A DNA stretch of 17,290 nucleotides from an uncultured Geobacter sp. (GTDB taxonomy: Bacteria; Desulfobacterota; Desulfuromonadia; Geobacterales; Geobacteraceae). Numbering within the stretch: the first letter of the stretch is position 1; every line of letters begins with the position of its first letter. Where the stretch lies: positions 1 to 17,290 of the forward strand of contig CALABV010000230.1 in assembly GCA_937886325.1 (NCBI GenBank), in the 5' to 3' direction. The notes beneath the pieces were generated by a model. That model saw only the letters and a list, made by a program, of their open reading frames with translations, did not search any database and was not told the DNA's origin. The position numbers and the translations under genes were made by a program. Positions 5,531 to 14,600 of the stretch are shown in pieces.

Positions 5531-6226
5531 CTATAAGTGGTGTATCTCATCTTCCTGTTCTTCAAATTTCAATTTCTTTTCAAGATACTCTCGGGCGGCA
5601 TCGCGCCCACCCAGACCGAAGGCGATGGCAAATGCGAGAACGACGCCGCTGGAGAGGATGGTGAACGCAATAAGCACCGTATCCCGACCGATGCCGAGAT
5701 GTTCCAAAGCCATGGTGACGCTCAAAATAAGGACAAGGTACCTGACGAAGCGGCCGATGAGGCATGAAAGCCTGATACCCGCGTTAACCGCAGCAATCAG
5801 GGCCGCACGCCCCAGGAAATTGCCGAGCAGGTAGCCGACGATGAGAATGAGCAGAGCAACAAAGACATTGGGAAGATAGAGAAAAAATCTCTCCAGCAGC
5901 CTCTCGACCGCGGGAACACTGATGGTCTGCACGGCAATCACCGCAAATACGGCAACCGTTGTACCGCCGATTATCCTTGCAATCAGCAGGGATATGGGAT
6001 CCCGTATCCCGCTTCTGGAGATCATCTGTTCCAGTCCTGCACGCCGGCAGAGGCGATCCAGCCCGACCGCCATGAAGATCCGCGCGAATAATATCTTGAA
6101 AAGCCCTCCCAGGAGCAGGCCCGCCAGCAGAATGACCAGTGCGGTCAGGAACTTCGGCAAGAAGAGCAGCAGATTTTCCGCTAACCGTTCAAAGGGTTCG
6201 ATGATCAGTCTTTGAAGGAATTCCAT
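5531..6226 (-). CDS. Small multi-TM protein with two 'TM helix' repeats (MscS-related, no beta domain)
   Basis: A 231-residue inner-membrane protein. Two segments, about 20-50 and 115-145, are visible duplicates: LFLPKFLTALVILLAGLLLG and FLYLPNVFVALLILIVGYLL align. This is the pattern of the conserved TM-helix repeat seen in CmpX-like and MscS-related proteins. Further membrane spans lie at about 78-100, 157-175 and 185-205. The C-terminus, FAIAFGLGGRDAAREYLEKK (199-218), resembles the glycine-rich end of the MscS pore helix. It then stops with a short acidic tail, so the MscS cytoplasmic beta domain is absent. GGAGGGAGGA lies just before the ATG. It is the last gene of the operon, 15 bp after the second glycosyltransferase, which suggests a job in osmotic response. 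Function is inferred from context only. Confidence 0.85.
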   Translation of the reverse strand: MEFLQRLIIEPFERLAENLLLFLPKFLTALVILLAGLLLGGLFKILFARIFMAVGLDRLCRRAGLEQMISRSGIRDPISLLIARIIGGTTVAVFAVIAVQTISVPAVERLLERFFLYLPNVFVALLILIVGYLLGNFLGRAALIAAVNAGIRLSCLIGRFVRYLVLILSVTMALEHLGIGRDTVLIAFTILSSGVVLAFAIAFGLGGRDAAREYLEKKLKFEEQEDEIHHL

Positions 6227-6241
6227 GGGGTCCTCCCTCCG

Positions 6242-7540
6242 CTATACCCACTTTTCCAGCAGCAGCGGTTTCAGGTTTTCAAAAGCAAGACACAACTCCT
6301 CGATTCTGTCTTCCACCTGTTCGGCGGAACTATCGGCCGTTTCCAGCACGAAAGATGCGACCTTTCCGATATAGAGGGGGGTAAGAGACTTCAGAAGATG
6401 CTCCCTCGGCAGCATCCTTTCGTGATGGGCAAGGGCGAAATGGTAGATGATAGAGCCCCATACATCGTCGGGAAAGCGGAACGCATCCCCCGTGCTCAGG
6501 CACGCGTCCCCCAGGAAAGCCAGGATATCGCCGGGAAGGACGGCCTCCCAGATGCCGGACAACTCACGGACACCGAGCACGAACCGTTCTATCATCCTCT
6601 CCACGTTGACGGCGATGGGTTCCAGGCCAACGGCGTAGCGAAAGCCGAAGGAAGGCACCGGAGTCGAGGGATGCGCCGCTGACCATACATCGTGCCATGT
6701 TTCCATGAGGTCGAACGTTGCGCTTACAACCTGGTACAGCATGGCGGAGAGGTCGGCGCCGGGGTCCTTGGCATCATGAATCTTGGCGCCGAGAAAGGAC
6801 TGACAGACCCTGAAATTCCCGGCCAGAGCTGTGGTGGTCATCCAGATATCGATACCGAAGCGGGCGACATCGCTCGCCCACACGTCCTGTTCGAGGTAGT
6901 GGGCCGCCAGGCGTCCGGAAAACCCGAAATCCCCGCCGATGGGTTGGCGCACGCAGCGCCCGTAGAGTGCCCGCGTCAGAGGATACACGATGCTGTTGGT
7001 AATGGTGCCGTCATACTTGTGGCGATGATAGAGAGGCGCCACATAGTCGTAGCCGCCCGACCAGACGGGTTTCAGGAGCAGTTCCACCCATTCCGGCGTA
7101 ATGCTCCGCAGATCGGAGTCGACCACCGCGCACGCCTTGACTTCCAGGGCCCGTGCTATCTCGAAAACCGTCCGGAACGCGCTTCCTTTTCCCGGAACCC
7201 CCTGGTATAGGGTGGCGGTCTTGAAAAAGGTGGGGACCCTCGCCGGGATGAGTATCTGCTGGAAATCCTCGACAGCCGCCTGCTCCACCACCTCGCGCGT
7301 ACCGTCCGTCGACCCCCCGTCGGAATTGACCAGCACCGCCGTACACTCGGGGAAATATTTGGCGAGCCCGGCCTGCACCGCCCTCACCACGTGGCCGATG
7401 GTCCGTGCGTTATTGTAGCTTGGAATACCCACCAGCAGATCGGCGGTACCCAACGTATCGAGCCACTCCCTGACCTCTTTCCGCAGAATGATGTTACTCA
7501 TGCCGGAATATCCGCCCCCATACTCGGTCTGCCCACCCAT
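6242..7540 (-). CDS. GT-A glycosyltransferase, candidate second enzyme of (mannosyl)glucosylglycerate synthesis
   Basis: A 432-residue cytoplasmic glycosyltransferase of the GT2/GT81-like GT-A fold. VGIPSYNNARTIGHVV (37-52) binds the nucleotide and GGSTDGT (75-81) follows. GKG is at 117-119, the metal-binding DSD at 141-143, RQPIGGDFGFSGR (198-210) in the acceptor region, and an HD (255-256) near the end of the catalytic domain. A helical domain of about 165 residues follows. It shares this motif order with the upstream gpgS-like gene but is clearly different in sequence. With GpgS and the divergent phosphatase it fits the role of mannosylglucosyl-3-phosphoglycerate synthase (MggA of Petrotoga); an independent sugar acceptor is possible. 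The first ATG (7540) has no clear ribosome binding site. ATG at 7501, with GGGGGCGGA upstream, is an equally good start. It lies 18 bp after the stop of the gpgS-like gene. Confidence 0.85.
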   Translation of the reverse strand: MGGQTEYGGGYSGMSNIILRKEVREWLDTLGTADLLVGIPSYNNARTIGHVVRAVQAGLAKYFPECTAVLVNSDGGSTDGTREVVEQAAVEDFQQILIPARVPTFFKTATLYQGVPGKGSAFRTVFEIARALEVKACAVVDSDLRSITPEWVELLLKPVWSGGYDYVAPLYHRHKYDGTITNSIVYPLTRALYGRCVRQPIGGDFGFSGRLAAHYLEQDVWASDVARFGIDIWMTTTALAGNFRVCQSFLGAKIHDAKDPGADLSAMLYQVVSATFDLMETWHDVWSAAHPSTPVPSFGFRYAVGLEPIAVNVERMIERFVLGVRELSGIWEAVLPGDILAFLGDACLSTGDAFRFPDDVWGSIIYHFALAHHERMLPREHLLKSLTPLYIGKVASFVLETADSSAEQVEDRIEELCLAFENLKPLLLEKWV

Positions 7541-7558
7541 GCCGTGCGCGGGCTCACA

Positions 7559-8770
7559 TCACGTCTGATTATCCTCTTCCACCGACTGCCTGATAGTATC
7601 GAGTATATTCGGAAGCGCCGACGTTACTCGATCCCAACTGGCGATAAGCGGCGGTCCCAGAGGATCTTCCGTTATCCGTTCCGCGGCTGCCCTTATGCCG
7701 TGGGTAAAAGTCTCCACCGCCCGACTCTCCGCGTGGCGGTCGAAAATCAGGGAATTGACCGCGGCATCGTCCTCATAGCGTTTCAGCATGTCTTTGGCGG
7801 TCCGCACATAGGTCGCCAGGAGCGTACTGAAAAAACCCGCGGAAAAGACGACTCCTTCCGATTCCAGGGTGCGGAATATGGATTTACAGATATCCACGGA
7901 CATTTTGTGAAGACCTTTATGCTCATCTTCGGGAGACAGAGCCTGATGCTTGTGATCATAATTTTCCGAGATATCAATCTGACAAACCCGGCGCAGCGCG
8001 CTGTTGCGGTAGACCTCCGCCAACATCCCTACCTCCAGCCCCCAGTCCCCCGGAATTCGTGTTATCCTGGCCATATCCACATCCATTGAAAATTCCCCTG
8101 CCAGCGCATAGCGGAAACTGTCCAGGAACACCAGCAACGGATGGTAACCGATTATCTTCTGCAGCGACCGGATCAGGGGTGTAAAGAGAAGCCGGGTCAC
8201 ACGACCGTGCATGCGGTCGGTAATCCTGCTGTAGAATCCCTTGCAGAACGTGTAGTTGAGATTGGGGTTGGTTATCGGGTAGCAGAGCCGGGCCAGCAGG
8301 TCGCGGTTATAGGTGAGAATGTCGCAATCGTGAAGGGCGATGGTATGAAACTCCTGCCTGGCCAGAATGTAGCCGTACGCAAGCCATACTCCCTTGCCTT
8401 TGCCCTGCTGCCCCACATGGAGTCCGGCATCCTCGATTGCCTGGTACACCGCGCTCAGTCGCGGACCTTCCTGCCACATGATGGAGGTATGCTGCGGAAG
8501 CTCCGAAAAATATTTCCGTGCATGTTGATACTCTTCGGCGGAGGCCAGAGCCAGGCCCACCACGATCTCCTTCACGTATTTCACATCCTTGAGATGACGC
8601 ACTATCCCCTTGAGGGCTTCCCCTTCAAGCTCGCTGTAGAGACAGGGTAGAATGAGGGCTATCGGCCTTTCATGGGCATACCAAGAAAGCTCCTCTTCAA
8701 TCCTGTCCAGGTTCTGGGAGCCGAGACGATGAAAGGTTGAGACCACCCCAACCTGGAAAAAATCGGACAT
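7559..8770 (-). CDS. gpgS: Glucosyl-3-phosphoglycerate synthase-like glycosyltransferase (GT81)
   Basis: A 403-residue cytoplasmic enzyme expected to transfer glucose (or mannose) from an NDP-sugar to 3-phosphoglycerate, the first step of glycosylglycerate osmolyte synthesis. Landmarks that align with actinobacterial GpgS are GKGKGVW (123-129), the metal-binding DCD (148-150), CKGFYSR (176-182), HGRVTRLLFTPLI (188-200), LAGEFSMD (223-230), IPGDWGLEVGMLAE (239-252) and a later EN-Y-DHKHQ. A helical C-terminal part of about 110 residues follows, as in the roughly 400-residue archaeal and Persephonella-type enzymes rather than the shorter mycobacterial form. AGGAGGTG (8782-8775) sets the start. 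It is the first gene of a three-gene operon with its own promoter. Family assignment is good; sugar donor specificity cannot be read. Confidence 0.85.
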   Translation of the reverse strand: MSDFFQVGVVSTFHRLGSQNLDRIEEELSWYAHERPIALILPCLYSELEGEALKGIVRHLKDVKYVKEIVVGLALASAEEYQHARKYFSELPQHTSIMWQEGPRLSAVYQAIEDAGLHVGQQGKGKGVWLAYGYILARQEFHTIALHDCDILTYNRDLLARLCYPITNPNLNYTFCKGFYSRITDRMHGRVTRLLFTPLIRSLQKIIGYHPLLVFLDSFRYALAGEFSMDVDMARITRIPGDWGLEVGMLAEVYRNSALRRVCQIDISENYDHKHQALSPEDEHKGLHKMSVDICKSIFRTLESEGVVFSAGFFSTLLATYVRTAKDMLKRYEDDAAVNSLIFDRHAESRAVETFTHGIRAAAERITEDPLGPPLIASWDRVTSALPNILDTIRQSVEEDNQT

Positions 8771-8826
8771 GGAGCACCTCCTGAAAAAACTGTTCCAGCC
8801 AATAAACGGACTGTCGCCGAGTATTC

Positions 8827-8854
8827 AGTATACCCCACGGGAAGGTCACGGCAA
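8827..8854 (-). promoter_or_regulatory. Promoter of the gpgS-led operon
   Basis: On the minus strand, TTGCCG (8854-8849) and TATACT (8832-8827) are 16 bp apart. The predicted start site is near 8820, giving a leader of about 50 nt before the ATG at 8770. The -35 boxes of this promoter and of the opposite one are only 5 bp apart. Confidence 0.55.
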
Positions 8855-8859
8855 CCCCA

Positions 8860-8887
8860 TTGACGCTTTCCAGGGCACGGGTATAGT
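8860..8887 (+). promoter_or_regulatory. Promoter of the phosphoglycerate-glycoside phosphatase gene
   Basis: TTGACG (8860-8865) and TATAGT (8882-8887) are 16 bp apart. The start site should be near 8894, about 50 nt before the ATG. Back-to-back placement with the gpgS promoter suggests a shared regulator or supercoiling coupling. Confidence 0.65.
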
Positions 8888-8944
8888 ACTTGGAGGAACA
8901 GGAACCGGGAGCGGGAAACCGGTCATTTTCCGGGAGGCTCGAAC

Positions 8945-9772
8945 ATGAGGAATCATGACAAAATTATTATTTTCAGCGATCTGGACGGTACGCTGCTGGA
9001 CGAAACCTATTCATTCGCGGCCGCCGACGCGGCGCTTGAGATGATTGCGTCATGCGATATCCCCCTTGTGCTCTGTTCCAGCAAGACCCGCGGCGAGATC
9101 GAGCTCTATCGTGCGCGGCTCGCAAACCGGCGCCCGTTTATCTCGGAAAACGGCGGCGGCATTTTCTTTCCACAAGGTTCGTTTCCAGACAATCTCCTCT
9201 CTGCGCGGCATAACCTCCTGTCGGAAGCGGGGTACCGCGTGATCCGGCTGGGCGAGCCCTACGCACGATTGCGCCGGGCGCTTGGAGAACTAAGGGAGGA
9301 AGGTTTCTCCGTGACCGGATTCGGAGACCTGTCGGTGGAGGAAGTCTCCGAACGCACCGCCCTACCCCGGAAAGAAGCCCTGCTCGCGATGCAGCGCGAC
9401 TTTGACGAACCCTTTTTCTTTGACGGAGACGCATCCGAACAGGATAAGCTTGCCCAAGCCATACAGGCAAAGGGTCTGCGGACCACCCGCGGCGTCTATC
9501 ACCATCTCCTCGGAGACAACGACAAGGGAAAGGCGATCGACATTCTGTCCGACATGTATCGCACGCTCTACGGAGGGATAACGACAATTGCCCTCGGCGA
9601 CAGCCCCAACGATCTCCCCATGCTGAAACGGGTCGATATCCCGATTGCCGTGCGGCGGCCGGACGGGCGACACCATCCGGCCCTGGATTTGCCGAACCTG
9701 ATGCGGGCGGGCGGCATCGGTCCCGAGGGATGGAACCGGGCGGTGCTTGAACTGATCCAAAAGCTGAAATAG
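8945..9772 (+). CDS. HAD-IIB phosphatase, mannosyl-3-phosphoglycerate phosphatase family
   Basis: A 275-residue cytoplasmic HAD hydrolase that should remove the phosphate from glycosyl-3-phosphoglycerate to release the finished osmolyte. Motif I is DLDGT (12-16), with nucleophile D12 and acid/base D14. Motif II is LCSSKT (43-48). The family stretch ISENGGGIFFP (66-76) is typical of MpgP/YedP. Motif III has a lysine in DNDKGKA (191-197), and motif IV is GDSPND (218-223). GPEGWNRAVLELI at the end is also typical of MpgP-type enzymes. GGGAGG (8931-8936) precedes the ATG. It is divergent from the gpgS operon and supplies the phosphatase step those two glycosyltransferases need. It would be MpgP, GpgP-like or MggB depending on the sugar. 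Confidence 0.9.
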   Translation: MRNHDKIIIFSDLDGTLLDETYSFAAADAALEMIASCDIPLVLCSSKTRGEIELYRARLANRRPFISENGGGIFFPQGSFPDNLLSARHNLLSEAGYRVIRLGEPYARLRRALGELREEGFSVTGFGDLSVEEVSERTALPRKEALLAMQRDFDEPFFFDGDASEQDKLAQAIQAKGLRTTRGVYHHLLGDNDKGKAIDILSDMYRTLYGGITTIALGDSPNDLPMLKRVDIPIAVRRPDGRHHPALDLPNLMRAGGIGPEGWNRAVLELIQKLK

Positions 9773-9800
9773 TGGACTCGTGGCAGCCGCAGAAAAGTCG

Positions 9801-9828
9801 TTAATCCTTCACCTCCGTGTGGTATTAT
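9801..9828 (+). promoter_or_regulatory. Weak candidate promoter of tamA-tamB-mscS
   Basis: TATTAT (9823-9828) matches five of six -10 bases. The only -35 candidate at 16 bp is TTAATC (9801-9806), with three matches. If used, transcription starts near 9835 and the leader is about 20 nt with no Shine-Dalgarno. Read-through from the phosphatase gene is the alternative, since no terminator was found between them. Confidence 0.35.
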
Positions 9829-9854
9829 CTGCCCGGACACCATTCCTCAATCCG

Positions 9855-11639
9855 ATGAACTCTCATAAATATTCATATACCCGCAGACATGCCGCTCGGC
9901 ACATATTTATCGTGGTCTTCCTCCTTCTCTTTCCCGTGGACCTCCACGCACAGGAACCCCTTGAAGTCGTCATCAACGGGATCGAAGGGGAGACACTGGA
10001 AAATGTCCGGGCCGCACTCACCCCTCCCGCGGGTCTTGTGGCCGACGGAAAGGTAAACATTCCCTGGCTGGAACTGTTCGTCGCCGACGCGCCGGAAAAA
10101 GTGCGCGAGGCGCTGGAACCCTTCGGCTACTATGATGCCCGCGTGGAATCGAGTCTGCGAAAGGAGGGGGAATCCTCCTACCGTCTCCTGGTGACGGTGT
10201 ATCCCGGCTCGCCGGTGAAGATAACGGAGCTGACCGTCCGGGTGCGCGGACCGGGAGGCGACGACGAGACAATCCGGGAACTGGTCGATGCGTTTCCCCT
10301 GAATAAAGGGGACATCCTGAACCACTCTTCCTACGAAAAGGGAAAGGACCTCCTCAAGGCCAGGGCCGTGGAATTGGGGTATCTCGACGCCGATTTCCCG
10401 GTCCATGAAATCCGTGTCTCGCGGGGAGAACGCACCGCCCGCATTGCACTCGAAATGGAAACCGGCATCCGGTACCGCTTCGGCGAGACCACCTTCAGCG
10501 GCGCCCCACAGTACCCGAACCGTTTCCTCGGGCGCTACCTTGACTACGAGAAGGGCGAATTCTTCTCCCCGAAAAAACTGGGCCAGACGCAGATCAACCT
10601 GGGCTCCTCCGACCGCTTCAAGGGGGTCGTGGCGACCGCGGACCGGGACAAGGCCGAAGACTCGGCCATGCCGGTGCGGATCGAGCTCTCCCCCCTTCCC
10701 CGCCGACGGCTGCGGCCCGGCATCGGCTACGGCACCGACACCGGCGTGCGGGGATCGGTGCGCTACAAGGACGTCAACCTGTTTCTGCTGGGGCATGAAC
10801 TGAATGCGGAGATCAATGTTTCCCAGCGTCTTCAGGGGGTCGCCGTTGCCTACACGGCGCCGGGCTACCGGAACATCAACAGCTCCATGGGTCTCCAGGT
10901 CAACATCCAGCGGGAGGATACCAGTACCTACACGAACCGCCTGGCGGCCCTGGAAGGGTCCTGGAACCTGAGCCTGGAGCGGGGGCAGCTGCTGACGTTC
11001 TATGCAAAGACCCAGTGGGAGGATTATACGATCGGTTCCCAGAAATCGTCCGCGCTGCTCATTCTCCCCGGGATCCGTTTTTCCCTGCGCGACTTCGACA
11101 GCCCCATCCGTCCCACACGCGGGTACCGCTTCACCATCGAGGCCAGGGGAACCCACCAGTACCTGGGCTCATCCACCGGCATCCTACAGGGCATCGCCGA
11201 CATCCACGCCATCGTCCCCCTGCCGTGGCGATTCTCCCTCATCGGCAGGGCAAAGACCGGCCTCTCCCTGCAAAACGAACCCCTGAAGGACCTGCCCGCG
11301 TCTCTGCGCTTCTTTGCCGGCGGAGACCGGAGCGTGCGGGGGTACGGCTACCAGTCCCTGGGCCCCAGGGACTCGACGGGCAAGGTCATCGGCGGGAAAA
11401 ACCTCCTCACCACGAGCATCGAGCTGGAACGGGCGTTGTTCACGAGCTGGGGAGTGGCTGCCTTTCTCGATGCCGGCAACGCCTTCGACTCCCTGAGCCG
11501 GTTCCGGCTGTACAAGGGGGCGGGGCTCGGTGTCCGCTACTACACCCCCATCGGCGCCATCCAACTCGACCTGGCGCGCCAGATCGGGGTGGAGGACCCC
11601 GCGTTCCGCGTCCATTTTAACGTGGGGTTCGAGCTATGA
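9855..11639 (+). CDS. tamA: TamA-like outer-membrane Omp85 protein
   Basis: A 594-residue Omp85-superfamily protein of the translocation and assembly module, embedded in the outer membrane. A signal peptide is visible: a basic N-region, hydrophobic IFIVVFLLLF (17-26) and likely cleavage after DLHA. POTRA domains follow (about 35-265) and a 16-strand barrel occupies the rest. VRGYGYQSLGP starts at residue 494 and is the conserved VRGY/F motif of the barrel loop L6. Length fits TamA rather than the longer BamA. The ATG at 9855 is preferred over an in-frame GTG at 9780, because the signal peptide then begins correctly; no ribosome binding site is seen at either. It overlaps tamB by 4 bp (ATGA). 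The two proteins together span the periplasm. Confidence 0.9.
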   Translation: MNSHKYSYTRRHAARHIFIVVFLLLFPVDLHAQEPLEVVINGIEGETLENVRAALTPPAGLVADGKVNIPWLELFVADAPEKVREALEPFGYYDARVESSLRKEGESSYRLLVTVYPGSPVKITELTVRVRGPGGDDETIRELVDAFPLNKGDILNHSSYEKGKDLLKARAVELGYLDADFPVHEIRVSRGERTARIALEMETGIRYRFGETTFSGAPQYPNRFLGRYLDYEKGEFFSPKKLGQTQINLGSSDRFKGVVATADRDKAEDSAMPVRIELSPLPRRRLRPGIGYGTDTGVRGSVRYKDVNLFLLGHELNAEINVSQRLQGVAVAYTAPGYRNINSSMGLQVNIQREDTSTYTNRLAALEGSWNLSLERGQLLTFYAKTQWEDYTIGSQKSSALLILPGIRFSLRDFDSPIRPTRGYRFTIEARGTHQYLGSSTGILQGIADIHAIVPLPWRFSLIGRAKTGLSLQNEPLKDLPASLRFFAGGDRSVRGYGYQSLGPRDSTGKVIGGKNLLTTSIELERALFTSWGVAAFLDAGNAFDSLSRFRLYKGAGLGVRYYTPIGAIQLDLARQIGVEDPAFRVHFNVGFEL

Positions 11640-14600
11640 GAAAAGGACTTCTCCGCGGAGCGCTCTTATTTCTCGTCCTCCTCTTTCTGGGGGCCATCGC
11701 CCTCATAGGCTGGCTCGTCGCCACCCCGGAGGGCGCCCGCCTCCTGCTGGAGACGGCGGCCTCGGCCGCGAACGCGCGAATGGAGATCGGTCGTCTGGAG
11801 GGGAGACTTGTTGACGGCCTGCGCCTGGAAAACGCCACCCTGCGCGTTGCAGCCATGACGGTTCGCGTCAAGGCCCTGAACCTGGACTGGAGCCCCCTGC
11901 CGCTCCTCGTCGGGAACCTGTCCGTGGAGAGGCTCCACGCCCGCGGTGTGCAGATCCGGGACGACCGGCCGGAAAGCACGGAACCGACCGATCTCTCCTG
12001 GCCCATCCTGTCCGGCCCGCTGGCCCGCCTCAGTGGTCGGATCGGGTCTCTGGACGTGCGCGACGTCTCGTATCAACGGCTCACCGCCACACCCGCGGTG
12101 TTCAGCCGCATCTCGGCACGCGTCGACCTGCTCCACGGCAGGGTCGCGCTCACCGGGCTCTCCCTCGCCTCGCCGCAGGGAAATGCCGATGGAGCGGCGG
12201 GAATCAGCTTCCGCGAGCCGCATCTGAACCTCTTCGCCACCGTGGTCCCGTCCCAGCAGGTAGCGGGATTCGGCCGCATCCTGCTCCTTTGCGGCCTCGC
12301 CCCGGGGCGGGGCGAGGAACACGCCGCCGGCGCGATTCGGGCCGTTGCCGTCGGCAAGGAACGGCGCCTGGAACTCACTACCGGCATCGGCATCACGCGA
12401 ACGCGGATTTCCTTCCGCGACCTTGCCCTCTCCGAAGCGGAGCGAAGCGGACGGTTGACCGGAAAGGGGAGCATTTCCTTTTCCGGTCCCGCACCGGAAA
12501 TCCTCCTTGCCCTGCGGGCCGAAAAGCTGGACCTTTCCCCGGAGATCCCCTCCCTTCCCCCGGTGACCGGCTCGCTCGACCTGAGCGGATCGATTGACCG
12601 CTACCGTGGTGGCTTCCGCTTCGTCACAACCGGCCCGGGGTGGCGTACAGCATCCCTGGCAGGAAATGTCTCGGGAACCACGAACGGCCTCGATATAGTC
12701 CTGGATCGCGGTGCATGGCTCGACGGGGCGCTCACCGGCGCACTGGAAGCCGGCTGGACGGAAGGACTGTCCCTCACGGCCGCTTTGCGCGGCAGGAAGC
12801 TGAACCCGGCGAGGATTACGCCGGACTGGACAGGGGTCGTCAATCTTGACCTGAACGCGGCGCTCCGGAGCACGGACACATCGCCCCTCTCCGGAAAGGT
12901 CGAGGGACGGCTCCTGGACAGCCGCCTGCGCGGAAGAAGCCTTTCCGGCCAAGTTACGGCGCGCCTCTCCGGCAACTCCCTCCTGCTCGACCGCCTGCTC
13001 CTGCAAGGCAGGGGATTCGACATCCGGGCCTCGGGCGACCTGGCCAGGGATATCGCCTTCGCGGTCCGGGCCGACGACCTGGGAGGACTGGTTCCCGGCT
13101 CAGCCGGTTCGCTGCTGGCCGAAGGAAAGATACGGCGGCGCGACGGCCGCATCGGCGGAAATCTGTCGGGCCGGGCCACGTCACTGAAGATGGGGGCTCT
13201 GCGGGCGGGAACCGCATCCTTCACCGCCGACATGGGCGACACTGCCGGTCGGCCGCTGAAGCTCCGCCTCAATGCACGAAACCTGGGGTATGGGGGCTTC
13301 TCATCCACGGAGACACAACTGGATATCAGCGGCGTCATGGCCCGTCACGTCATTCTTCTGGATATTTCCTCTCCCCCTGCGTCGCTGAAGGCGGTGCTGG
13401 AAGGAGGCTACCGCGACTCCGCCTGGCAGGGAACAATCACCCGCCTCTCCGGCAGCGACGGCGTCGGCCCCTGGAGCCTGGAAAAACCGGCGGCCCTGAA
13501 GGTCTCGAAAAGCGGAGCGAGTATTCTCTCCATTGTCCTGACCGGCGTTCCAGGCGAACGTATCGAGGCGGGAGGAGAGATGAATTTCAGCCCGGCATAC
13601 GGCTACCTGAACGCCCGCTGGCAGCGCCTGAACCTGGCTCGATTCGCGCCACGGAACGGCGAAGGGAGCGTGATCGGGTCAAGCAGCGGGAACCTTTCCC
13701 TAGCAGCCCCGGCCGGGAGCTGGTCCAGAATTGCCGCAAACGTCGATTTCACGGGCACGGCAGCCTCCGGCGAACACCGGGTAGAGGTCCGTTCCGGCTC
13801 CCTGCGCGTGGAAACCGTGGGAAGAGAACTGCGGGCAGCGGCGGACCTGACCACCGCCCGCGACGGCAGGCTGCGGGCAAGCTGCACCGCCCCTTCTCCC
13901 ACCGGGATTGCACTCCCGGAACGGGGGGCTTTTACCATCGGACTCGAAGGGGGCGATTTCCGGGCAATCCGGCCCTGGCTGCCCGCCGGACTCTCCCTGG
14001 AAGGCGGGGTGGCCGCCCAGGCGTCGGGGGAATGGCTCCCTTCCCGGAAACTGGTCCTGCGCGGCTCCGCGACCGTCGGAAAAGGATCCGTCTCCCTTCA
14101 GAGAAAAGGGGGAACCCTGCGCGCCGACATGAAGGCGGCATCGCTGTCCTGGGATTGGCGGGATGAGACACTGGGCGGGTCCCTTGACCTGGATCTTGCC
14201 GATACGGGCCGGGTACGCGGCGAATTCCGCCTGCCAATCCCGGCGCGCATCCCCGCGACGATCTCACCTGACGGCCCGGTATCCATAACCGTCAGCGGGA
14301 ACGTGCGGGAGAACGGCATCCTTGCCGCGCTTTTCCCGGGCATGCTGCAGGAAAGCCGCGGCAAACTGGAACTGGAAGCGCGGGTCGGCGACACCTGGCG
14401 CAACCCGCGCTACGGGGGCAGACTGCTCCTCAGCGAAGCCGCCGTGTCCCTCCCCCGGGCAGGGGTGCGTTTCAAGGACATCCGGGTCTCCGCCCTCCTG
14501 GAGGACAACAGCATCCGCGTCGATTCCTTTTCGGCCCGATCCGGACCCGGCTCCCTGTCGGGAAGCGCGCTGGTTCGGCTGAAAGACTGGAAGGTGGACA

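Noticed and set aside
9873..11156. A 427-codon open frame antisense to tamA, and a 446-codon one antisense to tamB (11666-13006)
   Set aside because: Long antisense frames are expected in GC-rich genes. The translations are low-complexity, rich in Gly, Arg and Pro, with no recognisable motif or ribosome binding site. The sense frames are clear TamA and TamB.
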